64,000 nt of DNA from Benzoatithermus flavus (GCF_037908215.1 NZ_JBBLZC010000004.1:1-64000), one strand, 5' to 3'. Positions 17,052 to 25,546 are shown, numbered from the stretch's first letter. The notes: a model not told the origin generated them from the sequence alone. Made by a program: numbers and translations.

Positions 17052-17384
17052 ATGCTGACGATCAGCCCGGACATGCGCGGTTGCATCGAGGAATGCTTAC
17101 GCTGCTACCAGGTCTGCCTCACCGAAGCCTCGCAGCACTGCCTGGAAGCCGGCGGCAAGCACGTGGAGCCCGCGCATCTCCGGCTCATGCTGGCCTGTGC
17201 CGAGGCCTGCCGCGCCAGCGCCCACGTGATGCTCCTGGGTGTGCCCGAGCACAAGCATAGCTGCGCTGCCTGCGCTGCGCTGTGCGAGGCCTGCACCCGG
17301 AGCTGCGAGCAGGTCGGCGAGATGCAGGAATGTGTCGAGGCCTGCCGGGCCTGTGCCGAGAGCTGCCGCCGCATGGCGGCATGA
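17052..17384 (+). CDS. Cysteine-rich four-helix copper-storage protein (Csp/DUF326)
   Basis: A 110-aa protein with 16 cysteines, mostly in C-x3-C, C-x2-C and EAC/CRAC repeats along predicted helices (C11, C15, C18, C22 ... C94, C98, C101, C105). This is the pattern of the four-helix-bundle copper storage proteins (Csp; DUF326), in which cysteines line the bundle core and bind many Cu(I) ions. There is no signal peptide, so it should be a cytosolic Csp3-type protein. AGGAGG precedes the ATG. It would buffer copper; no copper regulator or exporter lies next to it. Confidence 0.88.
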   Translation: MLTISPDMRGCIEECLRCYQVCLTEASQHCLEAGGKHVEPAHLRLMLACAEACRASAHVMLLGVPEHKHSCAACAALCEACTRSCEQVGEMQECVEACRACAESCRRMAA

Positions 17385-17463
17385 CGGCAACGGCCGTCCT
17401 GGAGCCGAGCCGGTCGGCAGGCCCCGATGCCGCCTCCCCCGAGAGCCGCGCGCCTCGCGGCGC

Positions 17464-17850
17464 CTACTCCTCGCAGGAGTAGCCGAACTCGGCGAGGCCG
17501 TCGGCGAGATAGTCGCCCAAGAGCGGCATGCCCAGGAGATATTCGGCGGTGCGGCCGTTGTGGGCATGGCGCGCCTCACGCAGGGCCTCGCGCCATTCGT
17601 CCTTGCTGTAGCTGCCGCGCCCGATCCAGGCCAGCGCCACCAGCTCGCATTGCTCGTCCTCGTTCAGCCCGTTGATGAACTCGGCGATCTCCTGCTGCGT
17701 GGCGTCGTCGGGATAATCCTCGATCACCTCGAGCATCTCGTCCTCGGCCATGTTCGAGCCGGGATCGGGTTCGACCACGTCGGTCTTCGCGTCGAAGGCG
17801 CGCGCTTTGTAGATGATCCGGCAGACGATGTCCGGGTTGATGGTCAGCAT
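17464..17850 (-). CDS. DUF3775-like protein, 128 aa
   Basis: A cytoplasmic acidic protein starting MLTINPDIVCRIIYKARAFD and containing DPGSNMAEDEM, ELVALAWIGRGSY and a C-terminal YLADGLAEFGYSCEE. This matches my memory of the alphaproteobacterial DUF3775 family, whose function is not known. The start at 17850 is backed by GGAG 8 bases upstream; the longer upstream frame has no such signal. It is convergent with the copper-storage gene and probably monocistronic. Confidence 0.72.
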   Translation of the reverse strand: MLTINPDIVCRIIYKARAFDAKTDVVEPDPGSNMAEDEMLEVIEDYPDDATQQEIAEFINGLNEDEQCELVALAWIGRGSYSKDEWREALREARHAHNGRTAEYLLGMPLLGDYLADGLAEFGYSCEE

Positions 17851-18071
17851 GACGCCACTCCAGAGAAAGCCGGCTCGCCTCGCCCGCGGCCCGGCCTCGT
17901 GCTCGTTTCGACATTCATGCGCCCGTGCGGGCACGCTTGTCCATCCAAGCGGCTCGGACAAGGAATTCCGCCTGCGACGAAGCGTTCCTTCGGCCACAAT
18001 CAGGCGTTTGGCGCCAGATAGGTGAATTTGGCGGTGGCGGGATGTGCTGCACGCGGTAGAGTCCGGTGCAG

Positions 18072-19250
18072 ATGCTGGATCACCACGCGACGAGACCGGC
18101 AATGACCCCGCAGCGATTCGTCTACCGCAGCCTCGTTTTCCTGTTGCTCGCCGCGGTCGTGGCCGGCGTTCTGCACCGGATCGTCTGGCAGGCGTTTCAG
18201 CACAATCCTTGGCTCAACGGCCTGATTCTGGCGATCCTGCTGTTCGGGGTCTTCCTCAACCTGCGCCGGATCTTCCGCCTCAAGCCGGAAGCACGCTGGA
18301 TCGAGGCGTTCCGCACGAACGCTCCCGGCTTCTCGATGCAGGAAGCGCCGCACCTCCTGGCCCCGATCGCGGCCGTGCTCGGCGAGCGGCAGCGGCGCGG
18401 CCGCGCCTCGCTCTCGGCGATCTCCCTGCGCCATCTCCTCGACAGCATCAGCTCGCGGCTCGACGAGAACCGCGACATCGCCACCTACCTCAGAAACCTC
18501 CTGATCTTTCTGGGCCTCCTCGGCACGTTCTGGGGCCTGATCCAGGCGATCGGCTCGATCGGCGGGGTGATCGCCGGCCTGACCCTGGGCTCGGGCGACT
18601 TCGTCGCCGCGTTCAACGAGTTCAAGAACGGCCTGATGCAGCCGCTCTCCGGCATGGGCACGGCCTTCAGTGCCTCGCTGTTCGGCCTCGCCGGCTCCCT
18701 GATCCTGGGCTTTCTCGATCTCCAGGCGAGCCAGGCCGAGCACAGCTTCTACAACGAGCTCGAGGAGTGGCTCTCGGGCATCACCCGGCTCGCCGTGCCG
18801 GAAGGCGCTTTCCCCGATCTCGGCGGCGGCCCGGCGCTGCCGGCCTACGTCTCGGCGCTGCTGCAGCAGACGGCCGACAATCTCGACCGCCTGCAGCAGC
18901 TCGTGGCACGCGGCGAGAGCGAGCGCGCAGTGCTGCAGGGCACCATGAACCAGCTCAACCAGAACCTCGCCGCGCTCGGCGACCGGCTCGCCCGCGAGCA
19001 GGAGCTGCTCGAGCGCATGGTCGGCGGCCAGCAGGCCCTTTTGCAGCAGCTCGGCCATCGCGGCGAAGCGGGCGGCCTCGACCCCGTGACCCGCGACCAC
19101 ATCCGCAACACCGACGTCCAGCTCGGCCGGCTGCTCGAGGAGGTCACGCGCGGCCGGCACGAGCTGAGCCGCGAGATCAGGAACGAGATCAAGCTCGTCG
19201 CACGCACCATCGCCATCGTCGCCGGCGAGCCGCAGGCCGTGGGGGAGTAG
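18072..19250 (+). CDS. MotA/TolQ/ExbB-family proton channel protein
   Basis: A 392-aa membrane protein. Two N-terminal helices (about 17-37 and 48-65) precede a cytoplasmic loop and two more helices. The ExbB/TolQ/MotA core reads NLLIFLGLLGTFWGLIQAIGSIGG (about 141-165) and PLSGMGTAFSASLFGLAGSLILGF (about 192-216). The family assembles as a pentamer around two MotB/ExbD partners and converts proton flow into torque. After the last helix, residues 225-390 form a long helical cytoplasmic tail. The partner is the next gene, 7 bases downstream. GTG at 18066 and ATG at 18102 are alternative starts. Confidence 0.82.
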   Translation: MLDHHATRPAMTPQRFVYRSLVFLLLAAVVAGVLHRIVWQAFQHNPWLNGLILAILLFGVFLNLRRIFRLKPEARWIEAFRTNAPGFSMQEAPHLLAPIAAVLGERQRRGRASLSAISLRHLLDSISSRLDENRDIATYLRNLLIFLGLLGTFWGLIQAIGSIGGVIAGLTLGSGDFVAAFNEFKNGLMQPLSGMGTAFSASLFGLAGSLILGFLDLQASQAEHSFYNELEEWLSGITRLAVPEGAFPDLGGGPALPAYVSALLQQTADNLDRLQQLVARGESERAVLQGTMNQLNQNLAALGDRLAREQELLERMVGGQQALLQQLGHRGEAGGLDPVTRDHIRNTDVQLGRLLEEVTRGRHELSREIRNEIKLVARTIAIVAGEPQAVGE

Positions 19251-19257
19251 TCCGGCC

Positions 19258-20703
19258 ATGGCACGCACGCGGCGCGAAGGGCGGCACGTCGTCGACATCT
19301 GGCCCGGCTTCGTCGACGCGCTCTCGACGCTCATCCTCTCGATCATCTTTCTCCTGGTCGTGTTCGTGCTGGCGCAGTTCTTCCTGGGCCAGCTCCTGCA
19401 GGGCCGCAACGAGGCGGTCCGCCGCCTCGAGGGCCAGGTCCAGGACCTCACCTCGAAGCTCGGGCTCGAGCAGGACGCGGCGGCCGAGCTGCGCCGCACG
19501 CTCGCCCGGATCAACGCCGACCTGCAGCAGGCCTTCCTGGATCGCGACGAGCTCTCGGCCGACCTCAACGAGAGCGAGCAGGCGCGCGCCCAGCTCTCCG
19601 AGCAGGTGAGCAACCTCACCCGCGAGCAGGCGCTCTTGCAGCGCACGCTCGAGGAGATGCGCCTCGAGCAGAGCAAGGCGCAGGCCCGTGCGGCCGATCT
19701 CGAGCGCGAGCTTTCGGCCGCGCGCGAGAGCGTCAAGACCAGCAAGGAGCAGATGGAGGTCCAGCTCGGCCAGCTCGTCCAGCTCCGCCGCGACATCGAA
19801 GCGTTGCAGAAGGTCCGCGCCGATCTCGAAGGCAGGGTGGCCGAGCTCTCTACGAACCTGTCCGCGACCGACGAGGAGCGACGGCGCCTTCTGGAGGAAC
19901 TCGGCACGACGCGCGACCGCTCGAAGGCGCTCGAAGCGAAGCTCGAGGACGCCAACGACAGGACCATGCTGGCGCAGAAGGAGATCCAGGCCCGCGATCT
20001 CAGGATCGAGGAACTCCTGCGCAGCTCGAAGGAGCTGGAGAACCGACTCGGCGGCGAGACGAGCGCCAAGGAGGAGGCCGTGCAGCAGGTGCAGGCGTTG
20101 ACCGAGCAGATCCGCACGCTCAGCCAGCAGCTCGCTCAGCTCGAGAAGGCCCTCGACATCAAGCAGAGCCAGATCGACCAGCAGAAGGCCACGATCGAGA
20201 ATCTCGGCCAGCGCCTCAACATGGCGCTCGCGAGCAAGGTCGAGGAACTGTCGCAGTATCGCTCCGAGTTCTTCGGCCGGCTGCGGCAGGCGCTCGGTAA
20301 TCGCGAGGACATCCGCGCCGTCGGCGACCGGTTCGTGTTCCAGTCCGAGGTGCTGTTCAACAGCGGCTCGGCCGAGATCGAGCCGCGCGGCAGGGACGAG
20401 CTCGCCAAGATCGCGACCGCGCTCAAGGAGATCATGGCCGAGATCCCGCCGGACCTCCCCTGGGTGCTGCAGGTGGACGGGCATACCGACAAGATCCCGA
20501 TCAGCACGCCGCGCTTCCCCTCGAACTGGGAGCTCTCGACCGCACGCGCCATCGCGGTGGCGCAGTTCCTGATCGGTCAGGGCGTCCCGGCCGACCGGGT
20601 GGCGGCGCGTGGTTTCGCCGAGTTCCAGCCGCTCGACCCCGGCGACAGCCCGGAAGCCTACCGCCGCAACCGCCGCATCGAGATCAAGCTCACCACACGC
20701 TGA
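19258..20703 (+). CDS. MotB-like protein: single TM helix, long coiled coil, OmpA domain
   Basis: A 481-aa partner of the preceding channel protein. One helix (about 22-45) carries PGFVDALSTLILSIIFLLVV with D20 at the position of the proton-carrying Asp of MotB/ExbD. Then comes an exceptionally long heptad-rich coiled coil (about 48-335) and a C-terminal OmpA-like peptidoglycan-binding domain (about 350-478) with VDGHTDKIPI, NWELSTARAIAVAQFL and NRRIEIKL. A GGGGGAG site precedes the ATG. It should be energised by proton flow at the inner membrane and grip the cell wall. Its length far exceeds typical MotB (about 300 aa). Confidence 0.85.
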   Translation: MARTRREGRHVVDIWPGFVDALSTLILSIIFLLVVFVLAQFFLGQLLQGRNEAVRRLEGQVQDLTSKLGLEQDAAAELRRTLARINADLQQAFLDRDELSADLNESEQARAQLSEQVSNLTREQALLQRTLEEMRLEQSKAQARAADLERELSAARESVKTSKEQMEVQLGQLVQLRRDIEALQKVRADLEGRVAELSTNLSATDEERRRLLEELGTTRDRSKALEAKLEDANDRTMLAQKEIQARDLRIEELLRSSKELENRLGGETSAKEEAVQQVQALTEQIRTLSQQLAQLEKALDIKQSQIDQQKATIENLGQRLNMALASKVEELSQYRSEFFGRLRQALGNREDIRAVGDRFVFQSEVLFNSGSAEIEPRGRDELAKIATALKEIMAEIPPDLPWVLQVDGHTDKIPISTPRFPSNWELSTARAIAVAQFLIGQGVPADRVAARGFAEFQPLDPGDSPEAYRRNRRIEIKLTTR

Positions 20704-20811
20704 GCGGGCCGAGGCCAGCGCGGCAACTTCTCTGTGGCGCCGTGTCATCCAGCTGCGCTAGGGCGATGAGCAGTTATTATCGCTCAAGCTGAACAAATCT
20801 GGGAAACGTAC

Positions 20812-21162
20812 GTGCAGAAGCCGGATGCGCCGGATCTCACGCCGATGTGCCGATGCCATGAGCGCGCCGGACGTTTCTACCGGCACGTTGCAATCGCCAT
20901 GGCCGCGAGCGGCATCCTGATCGCCACCGCGGGGCTCTCGCTGCCCGGCATGCCGAAGCTGACCATGCTCGCCGTGGGTCTCCTGCTAGCGGCGCTCGCC
21001 GCTCTGCCGCTCGCACGGACAATCGAGCAGCGCGAGCGGGCCGAAGGGCTCGCCGTCCTGGAAGAGGAATGGCGCACACTCGCGGCGAGAGGCGAGCAGG
21101 AGGCCCATCAGGCGTTCGTGGAGCTGATCGCTCGACTCCATCGCCGGCCAGCGAGAGGGTGA
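20812..21162 (+). CDS. Hypothetical two-helix membrane protein
   Basis: A 116-aa protein from a GTG at 20812, or about 105 aa from the ATG at 20845; neither has a strong ribosome binding site. Two hydrophobic helices (about 24-44 and 50-68) are followed by a charged helical tail (RTIEQRERAEGLAVLEEEW). No family is recognised. The stop overlaps the ribosome-binding region of the next gene (ATG at 21164), so the two are translationally linked. It probably works with the OmpA proteins on either side. Confidence 0.6.
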   Translation: MQKPDAPDLTPMCRCHERAGRFYRHVAIAMAASGILIATAGLSLPGMPKLTMLAVGLLLAALAALPLARTIEQRERAEGLAVLEEEWRTLAARGEQEAHQAFVELIARLHRRPARG

Positions 21163-21163
21163 G

Positions 21164-22753
21164 ATGTCGATGACCGAGCGGATCGCCGAGCTGGAGCAGC
21201 AGCTCGAGGCCTGGGAGCGCCGCAACCGTGCCCGCACGCTGGGGCTTGCTCTGGTGCCGGTCGCCGTGGCCGGCAGCCTCGTCTGGTTCGCCGAGAGCCA
21301 GATCGACCGGGCCGAGCAGGGCCAGGCCGAAGCGCTGCGGCGGGCGGAGACGAGCGAGCAGGCCTTGGCCGGGATGCGCGCCGAGCTCGGGCAGCTCCGC
21401 GCCATGCGTGCGGAGCACAGCCGGGCCGAGGACGAGCTCGCCGCCGAGCGCGAGCGCCGGGCGCGCGCCGAGGCGGATCTCGCCACGGCTCGAGCCACGC
21501 TCGACGAGCAGTCGGCCAGGGCGCTCGGCCTCGAGCAGGAGGCGGAGAGCCTGCGCGCCCGGCTCGCGGCAGCGGAGACGGCGCTCGTGGAAGCCAAGGC
21601 GCAGCTCGCGGCACGTTCCACCGAGCAGGAGGAGAACGCGGCAGGAGACGGGGCCGCGGTCGCCCGGCTGCAGGAACAGCTCGCTCGGGCGCAGGAGGAG
21701 ATCGCGGCCTTACGGGCCACCGGCGCCGAGATGGACCGGGCCATCGCCACACGCGACACGGCATTGGCCAACCTGCGCCGCGAGAGCGAAGCCCGGTCTG
21801 CGGAAACGGCGCAGCGCGTCCAGGCTCTCGTGGCGGAGCGCGATCGCCTCGCCGCCGAGCGCGACCAAGCCGCGACCGACCGCGACCGGCTCGCCGGCGA
21901 GCGGGACGCGGCGCGCCGAGCGGCCCAGGAAGCCGCCGACCGTCTCGCCGAAGCGGATCGGGCACGGGCGGCGGCGGAGGAGCGCGCCGATACGCTGGTG
22001 GGCCGGCTCGAGATCGCCGAGGCCCGGACCAAGGAGAGCGACGGTGCTCGCGCCGTGGCGGCCGAGGAGCGCGAGCGACTCCAGGCGGAGCGATCGTCGC
22101 TCGAGCAGCAGCTCGCCGCCCTCAAAGGCGAGCTCGCGACGGCGCTGCGGACCGCGGCGCTCACCCCGCTCGTGGCAACGAGCGAGGAGGAGCCGCCCCC
22201 GGTCGGTACCCGAACGCCGTCGCCAGCCGACACCGGCAGCGCGATGGCAGGTATCGAGCCTTCATTCGTCACCGGCAGCCGAGCGGTAGGAGTCTCGCCC
22301 TCGCCCGATCCTGCCTCCCTCCTCGCCGACATTCGCTCGAGCGTGGCGGCTGCAGCGGGAGTGGAGGCCGTCGGCGATCGGCTGATTCTGGGCGCCGCCG
22401 GGCTGTTCGCGCCGGGGCGGGCGCAGCTCAGCCCGCACGGGCGCGCCGAGCTCGAGAAGGTAGCGCAGCGGCTGCGGGAGGCCATCGCCAAGCTGCCGGC
22501 CGGGACGGCGTGGACCCTGCACGTCGAGGGCCACACCGACGACACCCCGGTCCGCTTCAGCCGCTTCGGCTCGAACCAGGCTCTCTCGGAAGCGCGCGCC
22601 GAGGCCGTGGCCAATCATCTCATCGGCGCCGGCCTGCCTTCGGACCGGCTCGTCGTCACCGGGCTCGCCGACCGGCAGCCGCTCGTGCCCGGCCGGACCG
22701 AGGAGGCCCGCAGCCGCAATCGCCGGATCGAGCTCAGGCTCACCACGCCCTGA
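21164..22753 (+). CDS. Second coiled-coil OmpA-family membrane protein
   Basis: A 529-aa protein. A short basic N-terminus is followed by one membrane helix (about 26-42, LGLALVPVAVAGSLVWF), a long Glu/Arg/Ala-rich coiled coil (about 45-330), a Pro/Thr/Ser linker (EEPPPVGTRTPSPAD), and a C-terminal OmpA domain (about 385-525) with VEGHTDDTPV, LSEARAEAVANHLIG and NRRIELRLTT. The membrane helix has no acidic residue, unlike the MotB-like protein upstream, so it is probably structural rather than a proton carrier. The design parallels 19258-20703, suggesting a duplicated or paired wall-anchoring arm. Confidence 0.78.
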   Translation: MSMTERIAELEQQLEAWERRNRARTLGLALVPVAVAGSLVWFAESQIDRAEQGQAEALRRAETSEQALAGMRAELGQLRAMRAEHSRAEDELAAERERRARAEADLATARATLDEQSARALGLEQEAESLRARLAAAETALVEAKAQLAARSTEQEENAAGDGAAVARLQEQLARAQEEIAALRATGAEMDRAIATRDTALANLRRESEARSAETAQRVQALVAERDRLAAERDQAATDRDRLAGERDAARRAAQEAADRLAEADRARAAAEERADTLVGRLEIAEARTKESDGARAVAAEERERLQAERSSLEQQLAALKGELATALRTAALTPLVATSEEEPPPVGTRTPSPADTGSAMAGIEPSFVTGSRAVGVSPSPDPASLLADIRSSVAAAAGVEAVGDRLILGAAGLFAPGRAQLSPHGRAELEKVAQRLREAIAKLPAGTAWTLHVEGHTDDTPVRFSRFGSNQALSEARAEAVANHLIGAGLPSDRLVVTGLADRQPLVPGRTEEARSRNRRIELRLTTP

Positions 22754-22840
22754 CGATCGGATGACAAGCCGGCTCGGAGGATGACCGAGACGTGACTTCA
22801 TAGTAATAACGTGCGATCCCACGAACGGGAGGGAGCGCCC

Positions 22841-23056
22841 ATGAACCAGCGGACCGTGCTCTATATCGTCCTGGCGGTGATCGTCGTGGTGGCCCTGGCC
22901 TACGCCTTCGGAGTCCTCCGCACGGGCCCGACGTCGACCGAAACCGCGCCGGCGCCGACCACGCCGGCGCCCGCCACCCCTGCTCCCACGACGCCGGCAC
23001 CCGCCACCCCTGCTCCCACGACGCCGGCGCCCTCGACCGGCACGACCCAGCAATAG
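22841..23056 (+). CDS. Small membrane protein with Pro/Thr/Ala repeat tail
   Basis: A 71-aa protein with an N-terminal membrane helix (YIVLAVIVVVALAYAFGVL, about 8-26) and a periplasmic tail of PAPTTPAPATPAP-type repeats. The tail is encoded by a 30-bp tandem repeat. GGGAGGGAG precedes the ATG at 22841. No family is recognised. Pro/Thr/Ala tails of this sort often act as extended spacers in the periplasm. It follows the OmpA-protein cluster by 87 bases and may belong with it. Confidence 0.6.
   Translation: MNQRTVLYIVLAVIVVVALAYAFGVLRTGPTSTETAPAPTTPAPATPAPTTPAPATPAPTTPAPSTGTTQQ
22961..23020 (+). repeat. 30-bp tandem repeat, two full copies
   Basis: Bases 22961-22990 and 22991-23020 are identical apart from one G-to-A change (acgccggcgc versus acgccggcac), and a third partial copy begins at 23021. 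The unit encodes ten residues and keeps frame. Copy number is likely to vary between strains. Confidence 0.85.
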
Positions 23057-23069
23057 CCGGCGCCGGGCG

Positions 23070-24377
23070 TCACGGCCGATAGCTGCCCGGGCGGACCGGC
23101 CGCGGCTGCGCCAGCACCTTGTCGATCCGGCGGCCGTCCATGTCGACCACCTCGAGCCGCCAGCCGCCGGCTTCGATCGCGTCGCCGAGCTGAGGGATGC
23201 GCCGCAGCCGGTCGAGCATGAAGCCGGCCACGGTATGGTAGTCGCGCCGGGCCGGTAGCGGCAGGCGCAGGAGATCGGCCACCTCCTCCACGGGCTTCAT
23301 GCCGTCGAGAAGCCAGGAGCCGTCCTCGCGCTGAAGCGCGTCGGGCTCGGTCTCGCCGATCTGCAGGCCCAAGGCACCGGTGATGGCGTGGAGCAGGTCG
23401 GTCGTGGTCAGGACACCTTCGAACGTGCCGTACTCGTCGACCACGATCGCCATGTCGGTGGGCGACTGCTTCAGGCTGTCGAGGGCGTCGAGCGCGTCCA
23501 TGCCGTCGTGTACCACCGTGGGCGGCCGGAGCGCGGCCATGACGTCGAGCCGGCCGGTGGTCAGGGTCCGCACCAGCGCCTCCCTGACGACGACGATGCC
23601 GCGCAGTTCGTCGATGCCGCCCTCGCCGGCCGGCAGCCGGGAATGGCGGCAGGACAGCAGCCGGCTCCTCAGGCTCGCCTCGTCCAGCGCCAGATCGAGC
23701 CACTCGACCTCGTGGCGCGGGGTCATCAGGCTGCGGACCGAGCGGTCGGCGAGGCGCATGACCGAGGTCATCATCCGCCGCTCCATGGGCTCGACCACGC
23801 CGGCACTCTCGGCCTCGGCGATGAGCTGACGGATCTCCTCCTCGGTGACGCGCTGCTCGGGCTGCTCGCCCATGCCGAGAAGGCGCAGCACGAACCGGGA
23901 CGAGACCTCGAGCAGCCATACCGCGGGGGCGGCGATCCGCCCGAGCAGGCCCATGGGCCGTGCCACGAGGGCGGCGATCCGCTCCGGGTTTCTGAGCGCC
24001 ACCTGCTTCGGCACGAGCTCGCCCACGATCAGCGAGAGATAGGTCACGGCCGCCACCACGACGACGACCGCGACGGTATCGGCCAAGCCGGGGCCGATAC
24101 CGAGCCGGCGGAGCTCGACCGCGAGATGGCCCGCGAGCGTGGCGCCGCTGAAAGCGCCCGCGAGCACGCCGATCAGCGTGATCCCGATCTGCACGCTCGA
24201 GAGGAACCGGCCCGGGTTCTCGATCAATGCCAGTGCCGCCTCTGCCCCGCGCTGGCGCGCATCCGCCATCGCCTTGAGCCGGGGCTTCCTGGCCGAGACC
24301 ACGGCGAGCTCGGACATGGCGAAGAAGCCGTTGAGGAGGATCAGGCAGAGGACGATGACGAGCTCGAGGGCGGGCAT
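23070..24377 (-). CDS. CNNM/CorC-type hemolysin-family transporter
   Basis: A 435-aa membrane protein with the three family domains in order: an N-terminal DUF21/CNNM membrane domain (about 1-180, including LNGFFAMSELAVVSARK and VGELVPKQVALRNPE), a CBS-domain pair (about 205-335, with DRSVRSLMTPRHEVEWLD and DEYGTFEGVLTTTDLLHAI) and a C-terminal CorC/HlyC transporter-associated domain (YHTVAGFMLDRL). Homologues are linked to magnesium or cobalt export and resistance. The start at 24377 (MPALELVIVL) has AGGTGA upstream. It is convergent with the repeat-tail protein, 13 bases away. Confidence 0.9.
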   Translation of the reverse strand: MPALELVIVLCLILLNGFFAMSELAVVSARKPRLKAMADARQRGAEAALALIENPGRFLSSVQIGITLIGVLAGAFSGATLAGHLAVELRRLGIGPGLADTVAVVVVVAAVTYLSLIVGELVPKQVALRNPERIAALVARPMGLLGRIAAPAVWLLEVSSRFVLRLLGMGEQPEQRVTEEEIRQLIAEAESAGVVEPMERRMMTSVMRLADRSVRSLMTPRHEVEWLDLALDEASLRSRLLSCRHSRLPAGEGGIDELRGIVVVREALVRTLTTGRLDVMAALRPPTVVHDGMDALDALDSLKQSPTDMAIVVDEYGTFEGVLTTTDLLHAITGALGLQIGETEPDALQREDGSWLLDGMKPVEEVADLLRLPLPARRDYHTVAGFMLDRLRRIPQLGDAIEAGGWRLEVVDMDGRRIDKVLAQPRPVRPGSYRP

Positions 24378-24437
24378 CCGATCACCTGCGGGAGGCACGA
24401 GGCCGGCGCACGAAAGATCGTATGCCGGTCCGCTCCA

Positions 24438-25499
24438 TCAATGCGTATGGCGGTGATGAAGATCCGGAAAGTGCGGATGCTTGTGCCGCAGGGGTTCGTG
24501 GCGGTGCGGATGGCTGTGCGGCTCGCCCGGCGGCGCATCGGGTCCGTGTGCATGGCGATGGTGCTCGTCGTGGATGTGGGCGTGCTCGTGCACGAGCGCC
24601 TCGTGCTCGTGCCAGTGCTCGTGCCGCTCGGTGAGATGGAGCCACACGCCCAACGCCATGAGTCCGCCCGCGAGCACGAGCTGCGGGCTCAAAGGCTCGC
24701 CCAGGAGCACGACCGCGACGACGGCGCCGACGAAGGGTGCGGTCGAGAAATAGGCCCCGGCCCGGGCGGCGCCGAGATGCCGGAGTGCCATGACGTAGAG
24801 CGCCAGGCTGATGCCGTAGCCGAAAAGACCGATCAGGGCGGCCACCAGCACGAGCGCGGCGGCCGGCAGCGCCGCGCCCTGTACCAGCGCCAGGGCGAGA
24901 TCGACGCTCCCGGCGACGATGCCCTTGATGGTGGCGATCCGGACGGGGTCGGCCGAGGACAGCTTGCGCGTCAGATTGTTGTCGATGCCCCAGGCGAGGC
25001 AGGCGCCCGCGATCAGGAGCATCCCCCAGCCACCGCCGACCGCGCCGCGCCACGACAGCACGACGGCGCCGGCGAGGATCGCTACGGCCCCCAGCAGCAG
25101 GCGGCGGTCGACGCCCTCGCGGAGCCAGAGCCAGGCGATCGCCATGGTGGCGAGGCCTTCGAGGTTGAGGAGGAGGGCGGCGGACGAGGCCTCGCTGCGG
25201 GTGAGGCCCAGCATCAGCAGCACCGGTCCCGCGATGCCGCCCACCGCTACCATGGCGGCGAGCCAGGGCAGATCGGCCCGGCGCAGCGGCGCCTCGGCCG
25301 GCTCTGCCCCGCCGAGGCGCCGGCCCGTCTGCAGCATCAGGAGCCCGAGGCCCGCCCCCAGATAGAGGAACGCCGCCAGGAGCCAGGGATCGACCGCGCC
25401 GAGCAGGAGCTTGGCGGCCGGGGTGCTGGCGCCGAACAGGAGTGCGGAGGCCAGTGCCGCCGGCACGCCGGGCCAGATGGGGCTCGAAGACAGGGGCAT
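24438..25499 (-). CDS. EamA/DMT-family transporter with a histidine-rich C-terminal tail
   Basis: A 353-aa protein with about ten membrane helices in two EamA repeats (ASALLFGASTPAAKLLLG and AGACLAWGIDNNLTRKLS mark the repeat starts). The last 63 residues are remarkable: 23 histidines in an HxHxH-rich stretch (HEHWHEHEALVHEHAHIHDE and onward). Such tails bind Zn, Ni or Co in metal transporters and chaperones, but EamA proteins normally carry amino acids or metabolites. The start at 25499 has an AGGA element; a longer frame begins at 25535. The ABC exporter lies 47 bases upstream on the same strand. Confidence 0.82.
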   Translation of the reverse strand: MPLSSSPIWPGVPAALASALLFGASTPAAKLLLGAVDPWLLAAFLYLGAGLGLLMLQTGRRLGGAEPAEAPLRRADLPWLAAMVAVGGIAGPVLLMLGLTRSEASSAALLLNLEGLATMAIAWLWLREGVDRRLLLGAVAILAGAVVLSWRGAVGGGWGMLLIAGACLAWGIDNNLTRKLSSADPVRIATIKGIVAGSVDLALALVQGAALPAAALVLVAALIGLFGYGISLALYVMALRHLGAARAGAYFSTAPFVGAVVAVVLLGEPLSPQLVLAGGLMALGVWLHLTERHEHWHEHEALVHEHAHIHDEHHRHAHGPDAPPGEPHSHPHRHEPLRHKHPHFPDLHHRHTH

Positions 25500-25546
25500 C
25501 GGTCCTGGACCGTTCCGCAAGGCGCCGGGGTGCACCCCGGCCGCCT

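Noticed and set aside
18000..20117. 705-codon leftward open frame opposite the MotA/MotB-like genes
   Set aside because: Ser/Arg-rich translation typical of antisense shadows; the rightward genes have domains and ribosome binding sites.
18072..22753. Zorya anti-phage system
   Set aside because: The first two genes recall ZorA and ZorB, but no ZorC, ZorD (helicase) or ZorE homologue follows; instead there is a small membrane protein and a second OmpA protein.
22961..23032. CRISPR-like repeats
   Set aside because: The repeats are directly adjacent without spacers and encode a Pro/Thr/Ala tail in frame; no cas genes are present.
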